NCBI GenBank assembly: GCA_017654935.2
Contig: CM065693.1
Span: 22,228,552 to 22,292,551, forward strand
Reading direction: 5' to 3'
DNA: 64,000 nucleotides
DNA from: Phymorhynchus buccinoides
Taxonomy: Eukaryota > Mollusca > Gastropoda > Neogastropoda > Raphitomidae
Within the stretch, counting starts at the first letter, position 1. Every line of letters begins with the position of its first letter. Made by a program: the position numbers and the translations under genes. Shown piece by piece: positions 1 through 13,500 of the stretch. The notes below the pieces were generated by a model that was given only the letters and a program-made list of their open reading frames with translations, was not told the origin of the DNA and did no database searches.

Positions 1-30
1 GAGGGGGGGGGGGGGGTTGGAGGGAGGGAG

Positions 31-258
<228 letters not shown>

Positions 259-420
259 AGTCAAGTTTATTTCCAAAAAACCCTGGGGGCACAAGAAAAT
301 GTATATAAATGCCATTCGCATTTGCGGCATCAAACATTACAAATATTAGCTCAAAAGACTTCTTAACAGTACACATCAACATACATGCTCTTTCACTGCA
401 CCTCTTTTCCATTTATCTAG

Positions 421-798
421 TCATAATACTACTCTGGGACACAATTTTAAACTAACCAAAACACTAACCAACACCAGACAGTTTCATTCATTCTTTACTA
501 ATAGAATAACAAATTTATGGAACAATTTATCATTTGATACCGTCAATGCACCTTCAGTAAATGCATTTAAAAATCGTATTGACAAAGAATTATCAAAACT
601 GATATACTTTTTCTACCAATTTGTATGTATATGAAAAACAAAGCTAAGTAAGTGTTAGTATACACTCAAGCCAAAATAAATCCACGGGCAAATAAAATAT
701 TTAAAAAACAATTGATATTTGATGCAAAAATCACCACTAATGAGGGCAAAAGGCTTATAGCCTATAGCCTTATGTGATGTGATGTGATGTGATGTGAT
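421..798 (+). mobile_element. CR1-like LINE 3' end with (GTGAT)n tail
   Basis: Reads HNFKLTKTLTNTRQ, then NRITNLWNNLSFDTVNAPSV to a TGA at 632-634, the same RT C-terminal block (RVANLWN...PTLNTFKNLLDK) as the LINE at 8877-9998. After the stop come a hairpin-like AGGCTTATAGCCTATAGCCT and five GTGAT units at 774-798. Only the last 70 or so codons remain. Confidence 0.75.
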
Positions 799-1140
799 AC
801 ATGGGCTCAAAAGATATTTTAATAGTGCTCATCACCATATAGTCAGGCACATAATACCATCATACACAGATCCTTCTTCTTCTTCTGTGGTGGCGACCAA
901 CTTCTATTTACAGAAGTAAATGTACGCACTTAGGGGTGTGACCAAAGGAGAAGAAAGAAAGAAACAGAGAGGAGAAACAAAACAAAAATGCCCCAGGAGC
1001 CTACAGATCTTAGTTCAGCTCTTTCTTGTCCTACAGTTGTTGAAGTTATTCACATTCTTGTTGTTTATTGAAGCAGATTTTAAGTCCAATTTTAAAACAG
1101 AAACAAAGACATAAAACAAAACAAAACAAAAAAGTGTGAA

Positions 1141-1250
1141 CCATAGGCCTTTTCGCAGTATCTAGGCAAGACCAATCCGGCTACCGTAGCGGTCCCCGGA
1201 CCAAACCCCGACCGGCACAGCTCCTGCCCTTCATTTACTACTACTTTGAC
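1141..1250. repeat. Dispersed repeat K, copy 1
   Basis: Shares ACCATAGGCCTTTTC, AGACCAATCCGGCTA and CCCCGACCGGCACAGCTC with 40335-40425 in the same orientation. Confidence 0.6.
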
Positions 1251-1927
1251 CAATGGCCCCTAACTCCCTAGTTTATTCTTTTTCGATGGATGAGAGCTCG
1301 ATCTGCGGATGCAGGCTCTCCTCCAGGGGCTGAGGTGTCGGTCCATCTGAGGTGGCGCCGGCTGCAGCCCGGCTTCGAAGGAACCCAAGGATGGTGCTGC
1401 AGCGATGTCTTCTGGGAGGCTGTTCCAATCTGGAGCAGTGCTGGGGGAAAAAGTTCCCTGCCGGTACTATGTTCGGTGCATACGCCTTTTTTTGTGTTGG
1501 TCTGTCGCCCACTTTTCTTTTGATGGTTTGTAGTTGGGGTATACTTTGTTTGGATCTTCAGGAGGCCATTTGTGTATTTGTACATGGTGACAAGTCTGGC
1601 TTTTCTCCTTCTCTCCTGCAGCACAGGCCAGGCAAGCTCTTGAAGCATGTTGTCGACGCTGGAGGTTCGCTTGTAGTCCTGCATGGCCCACCTTGCTGCA
1701 CGCCTCAATACACCACCATACACATATACACACATGCACACACACAGTTGCTGTAATTTCACATATGAATCAATTTCAGAGAAACGCTAATTAACTTATA
1801 TCCATTAGGAAATATTGACATATGAAACAAGATAAGAGACAATTAGGACATACATTCAGACATGGAGATGCCCTTCGTGTACCAAGAGGTGTGAATAATA
1901 GTAGAAAAAAATAACAGAATGGGGTTC

Positions 1928-1929
<2 letters not shown>

Positions 1930-2014
<85 letters not shown>
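1930..2014. repeat. (GA)n microsatellite
   Basis: Pure GA, followed by GAATTGAATTGAATTGAAT, a short second microsatellite. Confidence 0.98.
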
Positions 2015-2018
<4 letters not shown>

Positions 2019-2224
2019 GAATTGAATTGAATTGAATGAATTTTATTTATAGAGGGTAATAGAATAAGCAATAACATGCTTTTTTACATCCAGCCCTCGG
2101 AAAACCCCCAACCACAAAAAAAAAAGTTGAAATGGAAAATGAAAATGAGCACAGACAATAATATAAGAATGCAAAATACAACCCTATATAGTAGCACAAC
2201 AATAACACAATCAACCCTAATATT

Positions 2225-2905
2225 ATTAATTATGCTCATTTTGAACGTGCATAAATTAAGAGTAGGCCTAAGCACATACTCACGGAGAACAAAACCAAAA
2301 TAATCCTACGTACTTTTCATACTCATCTTTAACATGCACAAATTTAGAAGTGCACAAACACATATTAAAACCAATCCTAATCATACTTTACATACTCATC
2401 TTAAAAATGTACTTATTTGAACGGACAATCATGCATGTAATAAAATCAAACCTAGCTCTACTTTACCTACTCATCTTAATTAACATGCACAATTTTAAGT
2501 GTAAATATGTGTACACATAACAAAATCAAACATATTCCTATATTACATTATTCATACTTAACATGCACAAATTAAGAAGTAAATACACACACGTGACAAA
2601 AGCAAACCTATTCATGTTTTTATAATGTGTATGCACATATTAAAAACTAAGCACATACAATGACGAAATTAAGCCTAAACCTACTTTACATACTCGTCTT
2701 TAACATGCACAATTTAAATTTAAACAAATACAGATGATAAAATCCAGCCTAAAACCACTGTAAATACTCATATTTAGCATGCACAAATCAAAGCATAAAC
2801 ACATACACGTACATGACAAAAAAACACCAAATCCTATTCTACATACTCATCTTTAACGTGCACACATTTAGAAAGAAACACATATGTGACAAAATCAAAC
2901 CTAAT
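2225..2905. repeat. Diverged tandem repeat, unit about 75-90 nt, 8-9 copies
   Basis: Each unit has ACATGCACAAATT, ACACATA, ACAAAATCAAACCTA and TACATACTCATCTT in the same order. Divergence is high, so it is old. Followed directly by a GA/TG microsatellite. Confidence 0.75.
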
Positions 2906-2916
2906 CCTATCTCAGG

Positions 2917-3061
<145 letters not shown>

Positions 3062-3132
3062 GGAGATAATTCCAGGTTTTATCACGCATTTGTCTTTTCG
3101 ACTTACCCCCCTTCTTCTAATATTTTGGGAAG

Positions 3133-3140
3133 TGACGTCA
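3133..3140. promoter_or_regulatory. Perfect CRE palindrome upstream of UBAP1
   Basis: TGACGTCA is a full consensus CREB/ATF site, 419 nt upstream of the UBAP1 ATG. It lies just after a long GA/TG microsatellite. No TATA box is obvious nearby. Role in transcription is inferred from position only. Confidence 0.35.
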
Positions 3141-3339
3141 TTGAGCGTGATGGCAAAGGAAGAAATTGGCCACAGGAGTTGTAACTCGAATCGCGAAATT
3201 ACGTAGAACTTGGCTGCAGTGTTTTGTTAAAAAGCTCGACATTTATAGCCTTTTTTGTTCATACAAGTTTATATATCGAGAATATGCTGTTGAGGTTTTT
3301 TTCTGTTGTTGATCATTGATTCAATCGACGATGAATAGA

Positions 3340-3430
3340 TTCACAACAACAACTTGAACTTGCGACTTGGACTCATCAAGAGGCCGCGAGGCCTGGCTGC
3401 CCTGAAGATCTGACCTGACCTGACCTGACA
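3340..3430 (+). mobile_element. CR1-like LINE 3' UTR remnant with (TGACC)n tail
   Basis: The hairpin AGGCCGCGAGGCCT (3381-3394) followed by about four TGACC units (3411-3428) has the same architecture as the other LINE 3' ends here. No coding part survives. It lies 130 nt before the UBAP1 ATG, so it may be transcribed as 5' UTR. Confidence 0.5.
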
Positions 3431-3558
3431 CAAGTGATAACACATTTATTATAAATATTGTCAACTAGGTTAATAGTTTATGATCACGTTCGCATGAATC
3501 ATTAACAGTATTTAAAGAATATAATTGTGAAATATTGCCACAACTCTTACAACACGAG

Positions 3559-3601
3559 ATGGCCTTCAATCAAAACTACAGACCTGCAAGTCAAAACAGT
3601 G
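3559..3601 (+). CDS. UBAP1: UBAP1 coding exon 1
   Basis: Encodes MAFNQNYRPASQNS plus the first base of codon 15. The donor is G|gtgagt, a near-consensus site. No in-frame upstream ATG continues into this exon. The short basic/polar start resembles the leader before the UMA motif in other UBAP1 proteins. It could be preceded by a noncoding exon. Confidence 0.8.
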
Positions 3602-4368
3602 GTGAGTAATACTAATAGTTGCACTTATTTCAGTTAAAATTACTTTTACTTGGCAAAGATCTTTGACTTCTTCTTCCAATTGGGGATGTTCATCCTGCCC
3701 CACACTCACCGGTCTTCATTCAGACCATTAATAGCGCACAGGATGCGTGCTATGTGAATTCATGTTATCCATCCCACCGGCACAGCCGCACACAGCCTAC
3801 TCGTACCGAATAGCGGTCCGTCGAAACACCCCAAAAAACGTTTTTACCCCAAAACAAAAAAAACCTCTGTTGGTACCCAAAATCGGGTTAACATGTTAAC
3901 ATTTCTTGATCGATGTTTAAGATGTTAAATATAAAGAATGTCTTGTTCATGTTGTTGTTTTGGATGCCAATTGGAGAGAGAGGAGAAACATGCATTTATC
4001 TATGTCATTCAGATTTCGTAGGATCGGATTTTTTGGGTGCCGGTCGGGTTTTTTGGGTACTAATCAGGTTTTTTGTTCACATGTGCAGGGTTTTCATTTT
4101 GAAATGAAACAACAGATAAAAGAGTAAAAACAACAGATTAGAAGTATAGAACACTTTCGGTCTAAGCTTAGTCACACGGGAAACACATCAGTACACACGA
4201 AACTTTGAGGCTCCAACAAAAACAACCGATTCAAAGCCGATTTTAAACGATGTTCTCGATCGGCAATCGGTTAAAAATGAAAACCCTGCATGTGAAAATT
4301 TCTTGATTGATTTAAATAAGATGTTTAATATGAGAAAAGAGAATTTTCTTGCTGTTTTGGACACCAAT

Positions 4369-4420
<52 letters not shown>

Positions 4421-7186
4421 AACCAACAAAAGAAAAAAAACAAGACTGCGACAAACTTATACTCTTTTGCGATCGTAGATTGGTAAAGGACAAAAACTCG
4501 TGTTTCTGGGAGTTTCCCATTTAAAATACATGGGATGGGAGCAGGAAAAGACAGACAACATAAAAATGTCCTGATTATATTGGTTTTGTCAAGTTTCCTT
4601 GTTTTTTAGGGTACCAACAGAGGTTTTTTGGGTAAAAGTTTTTGGGGGTGTTTCAACGGACCCCCGAATAGTGGGATGGGCTTTAACGTGTGCGCAAGAT
4701 CTTGTGCATGCGTTCGCACAAAGGACTTTTTCCCCAACTGACGTCAGGTACCCATTTACACCTGGGTGGAGTGAGGAAAATCGGAGTAAAGTGCCTTTCC
4801 CAAGGACACACCACTGTGAACCGAGCTGGGTTTGAACCCGCGCACTCCCAAACCTGACGGATTACGAGCTAGCGACTCGGACTTACCAACTGAGCTACAG
4901 TGGCTCCACTTTCACGCGTGTGTGTGTCAATGTAGCTGTTGCTTATAAATACTTTGTGTGTGTGTGTGTGTGCATGCATGCATAAATAATTATAATATAA
5001 TTTGACGATTTGTAGTGATGTACACATGTGTGTGTGTGTGTATATGTGTGCATGCATGGCTACGGGGTGCTCATGTGTGTGTGTGTGTGTGTGTGTGTCA
5101 CTGCGTGTGTCACTGTGTGTGTGTTAAAAAATCTAGAGAAGTTCGTTTGCATCCATCATTTTTTAATAATACAATTTATACATGTATGCATTGTTACTTT
5201 TGAAAGGTATCTAATTATTTATAGATACAGTGGAACCTCCCTTTTTAGTTATAAGACCCCCTGTTATAAGACTCCCTCTCACTATTATTATTAACTTGAG
5301 TATTAAGACCTACTTCTCTGAGTGAGTGAGTCTGCAGCCTTCGGATGAGACCTTAAACCAAGGTCCCGTGTGCGAATGCACGCACAAGATCTTGCGCTCA
5401 CATTAAAGCCCATTCCACTATTCGGTACAAGTAGGCCGTGTGTGCCAGTGGAATGGATGACACGAACTCTCAAAGCATGCATCATGTGCGCCAATGGCAG
5501 TGTAAACGAAGACTTTGTCAGTTTGTGTATGGGGCAGGATAAGCATCCCCCAATTGGAAGAAGAAGACATTGCTTTTCTTTTTAAGTATTAAAATTACTT
5601 CCTGGATCCCTTATACAAGTACAACTCCCTCCCATTTAAGACATTAATTGTTTTTGTTTTGGATGATTTTTGAAGGTCTTATAAGGGAGGTTCCACTGTA
5701 TATATATATTATATCTAATGATCTTTATACTATACAATGATTATACATTACTAATAGAGAGAAGGTAAATAAAGAAAAGGGGGGCTAGAAGTAGAACTAG
5801 AAGAAAATAAACTTGTGTGAAGTGAAGCTGCGTTATAAAATGAAAAAAGAAAAACTCAAATTACAGTGAAAATCACTTTAGTCAAAATTGGAGCTGGACT
5901 GAAATTTTATTTTGATAGCCAATATTTTGAGTTAAATACTTAAAAAGACCTTTTTTGGCTTTTATAGACCATAACATTATTGTGAGTTATCTAATGTTTT
6001 TGAGTTATCAGGAATCCACAGTACTGACATTCACCAGTTGCATATGAACAGTGTAACCATATTTTTCGGACTATAAGATGATACATTTTCCCCCAGACTG
6101 AGACCCCTGTACCTTATTATGACTAATAATATATACAGTAAGAAAATATAATAACAAAATCTGAATTTTGTGTTAAATGTAGGGGTGCGCCAAGGTTACA
6201 ATAAGGTGTGGCTGATACTGATAGTCCGAAAAATACAGTAGTTTCCTGCTCAGGCTGATGAGTCCCCTGTAGCTTTATGCAGTGATTAGTGCGCAGAATT
6301 ATCCAGATTTTCAATTCTACTTCAAGGGGCTTTAACCCTTTCGCCGCCAGCCATTTGTCATCCAAAAAATAACAATAAACTTAACTAGGTAGAGAAAAAC
6401 AATCATTTGCAATATTGGGAATTCCTCTGTGAGTGTGACATAACATTAGGCCTATCCTTACCTCCCAAACGTAAGAGAATAGGGTCTTCGGATAACAGGC
6501 CCTGCTTCGATGCCTTTTAGTGACATGGGTGTTAAACCATTGTGGTGCATAAATAAAATGCGACATTGGCGGTGAAAGGGTTAAGTCTGAGCTCCTTGAG
6601 AATCTCTATCAGTATCACTGAACATCTGTGGACAATTTTTGTAATAAAAAATATTAATTTATAAACAGTTGATAGCAAATTAAAGCATAATCAGGATTAA
6701 CAAATAGATCTGAATAAAACTAAAAGATCATTTGAACTAGGCATGTCCCAGTCGGAACCTGTTGAGCTTCACAACAGGAGGATAGAAATTTTTTATGAAT
6801 ATAATTTTTATCTTAAATAACGATATTTCAGCTATTACAAGTGCATTCAAGATCAATTGATTTGTTTTGTTACTAGTTTTCTCTCTGTTGCAGTGTTTGG
6901 TTTGTGCTTTAGTAACTCATATTTGGACGGCGTCCCTTTCAAGATCAGTGCTGCATTCAGACCTCGGACCCAGGTAGCATACTGTGTGATCAATGATATA
7001 TTTAACATGATATCGATGACTTTTTTTACATTTTGTAGTAGAGAGCGATTGCTCATTGTGCGCATACACAGATACACACAGACATTCTATTTCCTCCTCC
7101 CCACTCTATATTATAATATACTTTCAAGACATTATTTATACACGTCTCTGTGTAACCATCTCTCTCTGAGTTTATCTCTCTCTCCT

Positions 7187-7256
<70 letters not shown>

Positions 7257-7472
7257 GTTATCTCATTTTCTCTGTCAGTCTCTTTCTGTGTCTGTTTGTC
7301 TCTGTCTGTTGTTATCATATTTTCTCTAGCTGTCTGTCTGTTGCTTGTCTATGACTGTCTCATGGTTGTCTGGCTATCTCTTCAGAAATTTCATCACTCT
7401 TGCTCTGAGTCTCTTTCAGTACTTAGCGCATGCACATACACACATGCACACGCACACGCACACACACTCACA

Positions 7473-7554
<82 letters not shown>

Positions 7555-10500
7555 TAAAATGAACTTCATGTTTTTGCTCTAAACATCATTGTTGGACATT
7601 GTAGCAGGTTTAAAATACATGTAGTGAATGGAATTGTCTTTGAGTTTGACTGCCATTTGTTATGCCTGAATCAATGAATGCACCAGTTGTTCTGTCAGTG
7701 TCTGAGTCAGTGAGTGTGTGATGTGCATGCATCTTTTTTTAGATTACCGTATTTTACGGAGTCTCAGTTTTTCCCAGACTGAGACTCCTGTGCCTTATTA
7801 GTTATATTATAATGTGACTGATAATATAGTAAGAAAACAGAGTAGCAAAACCTGAATTTTGTGTGAAACGTCCCTTCATTGACACTGTTTTGTTTGCATA
7901 AGCATGCCTTTTAAAATTATGATTATAATTCAATCATCATGTTTAAAAAATAGTTGACTAAAATACGGTATATTGTTGTTTTTAGGGAGGGTGGGGTTAG
8001 GCAATATTTATTGCATCATTGCGTAATTGATAGTTATTATATATTGAATACTTATGTGTGTGTGTGTTTGTGTTTTCATTCATTCATACAGTGTGCATGG
8101 CAAGAGAGTGGCAGGTAATTGATTAACCCTTTCACACCGCCAATGTCGCATTTTTGCACCACAATGGTTTAACACCCATGTCGGTAAAAAGCATCAAATC
8201 AGGGCCTGTTATCCGAAGACCCTATTTTCTTAATTTTGGGAGGTAAGGATAGGCCTCATTTTATGCATGTTACTGAGGAATTCCCAATATTGCAGATAAC
8301 AACATTTTCTTTACCTAGCTAAATTTAAGGGTATTTTTTGGTTGCGAAATGGCTGGCGGCGAAAGGGTTAACTAACCTATTCATCATTTTGTTCATGACC
8401 TATTGATTGCATTTCATTTTCAGCCTTCCTTGTCACAAGACCTTCTAGCTCCTATGAGACCCTGTGCAGCTTTGCAAGAGGAGGTTAGTATACATATTAC
8501 ATGTATGACATAATATAAATCTACAGTGAGAGACTCTGGATTGAATTTTTTGAAAGCAAAAACAAACATTAATAAAACTCCCTCTTTGTCTTAGGCAACA
8601 ACAACAAACAAAGATTTCTCTTAAATATAACGTGTCTTGATATGTGACAGAGCTAAATTTGGGTTGCTGCTTTATATGGTGGCCACTTTTGAAAGTTTTG
8701 GTTTGGAATGCATGGTCTGCATTGTCATTCATCATTGTCTAACAGCTACATATTAGTATAGTATAGTATAGTATAGTGTGGGACTGGCTCAAGCCTAAGC
8801 CTCGCGGCTTATAAACGTCCCTTCATTGACACTGTTTTGTTTGCATAAGCATGCCTTTCAAAATTATGATTATAATTCAATCATCATGTTTAAAAAATAG
8901 TTGACTAAAATTTTCATCTTTGTCAAGGAGATTTTTGAAGGTATTTAGTGTTGGTGCTCTTTTTAGGTTAGGTGTTAGTAAATTCCAGAGGTTAGCAACT
9001 CGATTACTAAAACAATGTTTACGCCTGTTAGTATTACAACGCTGTATATGTAATTTTCCTTCTTGATTTCTAGTGCTGTTATAAATGGACAGTGTAAAAA
9101 GAGAATCAATGCTAATGTCGTCTAAGTTGTTAAAAATTTTGTACATCTGTATAAGGTCTCCCCTAACACGTCTTCCTTTTAATGAATGAAGGTTTAAATT
9201 TTTTATTCTATCTTGGTAATTAAAATCTTTACAACTTTTAACCATTTTGGTTGCTCTCCTCTGTACCCTTTCAATAGAAGCTGACTGACGTTTTAGATAC
9301 GGGTACCAGATGATATTACCATACTCTAAATGTGAACGTACCAATGATTTGTATAGTAACAAAAATGTTTCCTTATCCAAACGAATGAATGTTCTTTTAA
9401 TTATTCCCAACATCTGATTTGCCTTATTTATCCCTTTATGAATATGTGTATCAAAAGTAAGATTATTGTCAAATACGACTCCAAGGTCTTTTTCCTCAGT
9501 ACATGCATTTATCTTTTGCTCATCTTGATCAATTTTCATAACATAATCATATTCTGGATTCTTTTTGCCTACATGCATAACTTTGCATTTTGACACATTA
9601 AAATATAGGTTCCAGTCGTCTGTCCACTTCTGGAGGTTATTCAAGTCACTTTGTATAGTATTGTTTTCTGTTGTATTATTATAAATCTTTGTGTCGTCTG
9701 CAAATATTTTGCATGTGCTTTGTATAAAATTTGGTAAATCATTGATAAAAATTGTAAATAAGACTGGTCCGAGGATACTGCCCTGGGGGATACCACTTAA
9801 AACATCATTTTTTTCAGAGTATTCTGAACCAACTCGAACACTTTGTTTTCGTCCACTTAAAAATGATCGAACCCACTGAAGTATATTATCGCAGATACCA
9901 TATGCATTCATTTTTAGAAGAAGTCTTTCGTGTGGTACTGTATCGAAGGCCTTTTTGAAATCAAGATAAATAACATCAAGTGTAGATCCGTTATCCAAAA
10001 CACTGGTAAAATTAGAAAGTTAAGCCTTTCAAATTTTTAAATAAAAAGAAATTTGAAAAAAACAAAACAAAGAAAAACCCTAGCTACATCATCCATATAG
10101 TTGCATTATTAGTGTATGGTAAGAGAGACATTTAAAAAAAAAAATACTGCACAAAAACCAAATGCTTTATAAAAGGGAAAAATAACTCATAATTTCAAGT
10201 TTTATTTTGAATGTCTTCTCAGAAAGAAGATGATGCATCCTCAAAGTTTCTGGCTTGTCATTGCATACAGCTAGCAGAGTTTCTCAGTTACAATATATGG
10301 CGAACTTCTTGAGTAGCAAGTGATGAAATTCATGAAAAATCAATGACATAAAATGATAAATTAAAGAGTACATGTATTCATTTATTTATTCCTTTCTCTG
10401 CAGAATGTCCTCAAAATAATATAATTATGTTCACCCCTTGTATGGGGGCCCCTGTATACATGGGATAAGAGTATATAGGAAAGAAGAAAGCCCCTCATCA

Positions 10501-13500
10501 AAGTGGTATCTAAAAATGAAAAAAACATCATTTTTTTCCAATCCATGTTTCAGTACACCTTTGACACAGAAGAAGCCGTGCTGGCTTGGTCGGCAGCGCG
10601 AGTCGAAGCCAAAGCCAAGGCAGAAGCCGAAAGACAGGCTGCCGAGCGAGCAAGGGCGGCCGTAGCGGCAGCACAGTCCAGCTCTTCAGACTCTGAAGAC
10701 GATGAAGATGCCTCTGAACCTTCGGCTGAAAATGAGGCGAAGACTTCAGAATCAGCAGCGGTGAAGCCTCCCAGGCAGTTACCAGTGGGTGCCTCATTAA
10801 GTAGTGGTATTCTGATGCCCACGCCCATTCAGTCATCCCAGAAGAAGGTGCAGTCCCCGATGGCTCCCAAAGCAAATGTGGACCTGGCCCTGTTTGAGAA
10901 GGAGGACGACCCTTTCAACAACATGGAGCTGCAGACCCTCAACGACATGGAAGAGTTGCGCACCTTGCTGGGCGGGGGCAGCAGCAGTCAGGGCCCGTCA
11001 CCCAACCCAGATCAACAGACGGCGGAGGCGGTCAGCCAGAGAGAGGGTCTATGCGTGGTTAACGGCACGTCCGGCCAGGAGTCTGTTCCAGTCTGCACCA
11101 CTGCACCAGTAGATAGCAACAACATCTTCAACAGCATCCCAGGCGTCAAAATGTATGAGAGCAGGCCAGCAGGCAACAACAGTTCTGCTGGGGCTAGCTG
11201 TGCTACAAACAGAACCAATCCTTTCAGTACGTCTTCAGGCGCGGCTAATGAAGGAGGTAGTAGTGATGAAGATTACGTTAAAATCAGACCGGACTACTCT
11301 CAGCAGTCTGTGCAGTTTCAGAGAGACTCGGGCCATGCCAGCAGCCAGCCCGCTTCACACAGAGTGTCAGGAGCCGAAGTCCCTCAGCCTTATGCAAACA
11401 GCAAACTGGCTCTAGGAGGGGAGCTGCCTCAGGCCTGCGCAAACAGCAAACTGTTCAAGCCTGCGTTGCCCCCTATCCGCCCGCGTGGTAAAAGTCTAGG
11501 GGGAGAAATCGCCACAGACAATGCAGCTGTGGTCAGCTCTGAGAGCCCATCACCAGTCCCACAGATCCACGGTGGGCTTGTGGGGACAGGAATGTCCCAG
11601 AGCGCGTATGTAATGTCAATGTCGTCGTCGACGTCACCTGCCGCCGTTGACATGTCTGCATCTGACATTCTGCCCACAGATCGGCATTGTGCTTACACCG
11701 GGGTCTCAGGAGCTCAGTCTAATGCACCTTCCACCAGCCACGCCTTTGGCAACATCCACTACAGTCGCTATGGCAATCTGGGATCTGGATCGCCCACACC
11801 TATGAATGGTGGTGGGGGTGGAGGTAATGCAGATGGGGGAAGGCTGCGGAATGCCAAGAGCAATCCCGACTTCTTGGCTGGAAGTGACAGCCCGCCCTAT
11901 GGTGATCGACCCAATTCCTCTTTGTCCCAGGTAATTAACTGTAATTAATTAATTTTGTTTGTGATCAAATTTCGTTGGGTTTTTTTCTTTTCTTTTTGGT
12001 GTGTGTATGCTTTTTGTGTGTTGGATTTGTTAGAATTAACAGAAAGTAATTAATTATAATGCATTTTCTGTGAAAGGATGGAGTATATGAAAAAAATATG
12101 GATGCATGTAAAGCCATAGCCTTGTAAGTTGTATTATCTTGAACCATATTTTTTTGGACAGATGGACAGATGGAGAAGTTTTAGAAGAGATGTGAACTTT
12201 TCTTTCATTTTTGAGCATATGTGCATGTATAGTACCATATTTTATGGACTGCAAGGCGCACCTGATTATAAAGCGCACTCCCCCAAATTTTTACACAAAA
12301 TACAGATTTTGTTATCATAGTTTCTTACTGTATTATCAGTCACATTACAAGGCGCAGGGGTCTCAGTCTAGGAAACAAATATCGCCTTATTGTCCGTAAA
12401 ATACGGTACTTACACTTCTAGCTTATTAGTCTACATGTATCACATTGCAATGCAAGCTCTCTTTCAAATTCATCTGTTGCCTCTCAGCCTTGGAATCCGT
12501 ACCAGCCTTTGCCCCCTACCCCCGTCCCGGCGCTTTGCTCTGCCTCCTCCTCCCCGGAGAGACTGCCTTCAGAAAGCTGCCACCGGTCATCGCCACAACC
12601 ACCACCACCCTCCAATCACACCACCACCGTAACCAACCCCATCCCTTGTGTCCAGCCCGAGTATGACCCCTACCCCTCGCTGTCCAGCGAGGCCAAAACG
12701 TTCGTCAACAACTTGACCTCTATAGGATTCTCGAGGTCACGGGTGTCGCGCGCTGTGGAAAAGTTTGGCACTGATGAAAGGGAGGTGAGAATGGTTTGAA
12801 TGGATGTTTTGTTTCGTAATTATATACAGTTATTATTTTATGGGTAAACAGGTGTATGGATTGCTTTTAAGTGAATGAACTTCTCTCTCTCAGTCTCTGT
12901 CTGTCTCTCTCAGTGAAACAGATAAAACTGGGAGTACATTTATATGTCTTGCAATGTTATGTAATCATTGAATCAATATGTAATAAAACAATCATCTAAG
13001 GACGACCACTAAACTCTTTTTTTTTTAAATGTTGAATGTCTCATTCTATTCTGGTCATGTTAAGCTATCAAATCTCTGCTTGTTTTCTACTATTGTTGTT
13101 TTACAATATATTTTGGTTGCTTTTTTGTGTGTGGATTTTGTTTTGTTTTTTGCTACTTGCTTTCACGAAGAAAAGCTGTACAATGTAGAAATTTAACCCC
13201 CCCAAAGTTTAATGCACACAGCAAAACGCAACGGTTCGACCTCAACTGGTTCTCAAGTTTTGTAATGTTTTAACCCTTTCGCCGCCAGCCATTTTTTAGC
13301 CAAAAAATACCATTACACTTACTTGGGTAGAGAAGAAAAAGTATCTGCAATATTGCGAATTCCTTTGTGACATGTATAACATTAGGCCTATCCTTACCTC
13401 CCAAAATTATGAAAGTAGGGTGTTCAGATAACAGGCCTTGATTTTATACTTTTTAGTGACATGCGTGTTAAACCATTGTGGTGCAAAAATGCGACATTGG

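Noticed and set aside
4820..4908. A functional tRNA gene on the - strand.
   Set aside because: A- and B-boxes are present but no full cloverleaf is apparent and it continues into a SINE body.
11012..11677. Several frames opposite or overlapping UBAP1 exon 4.
   Set aside because: Shadows of a GC-rich coding exon; none shows a domain.
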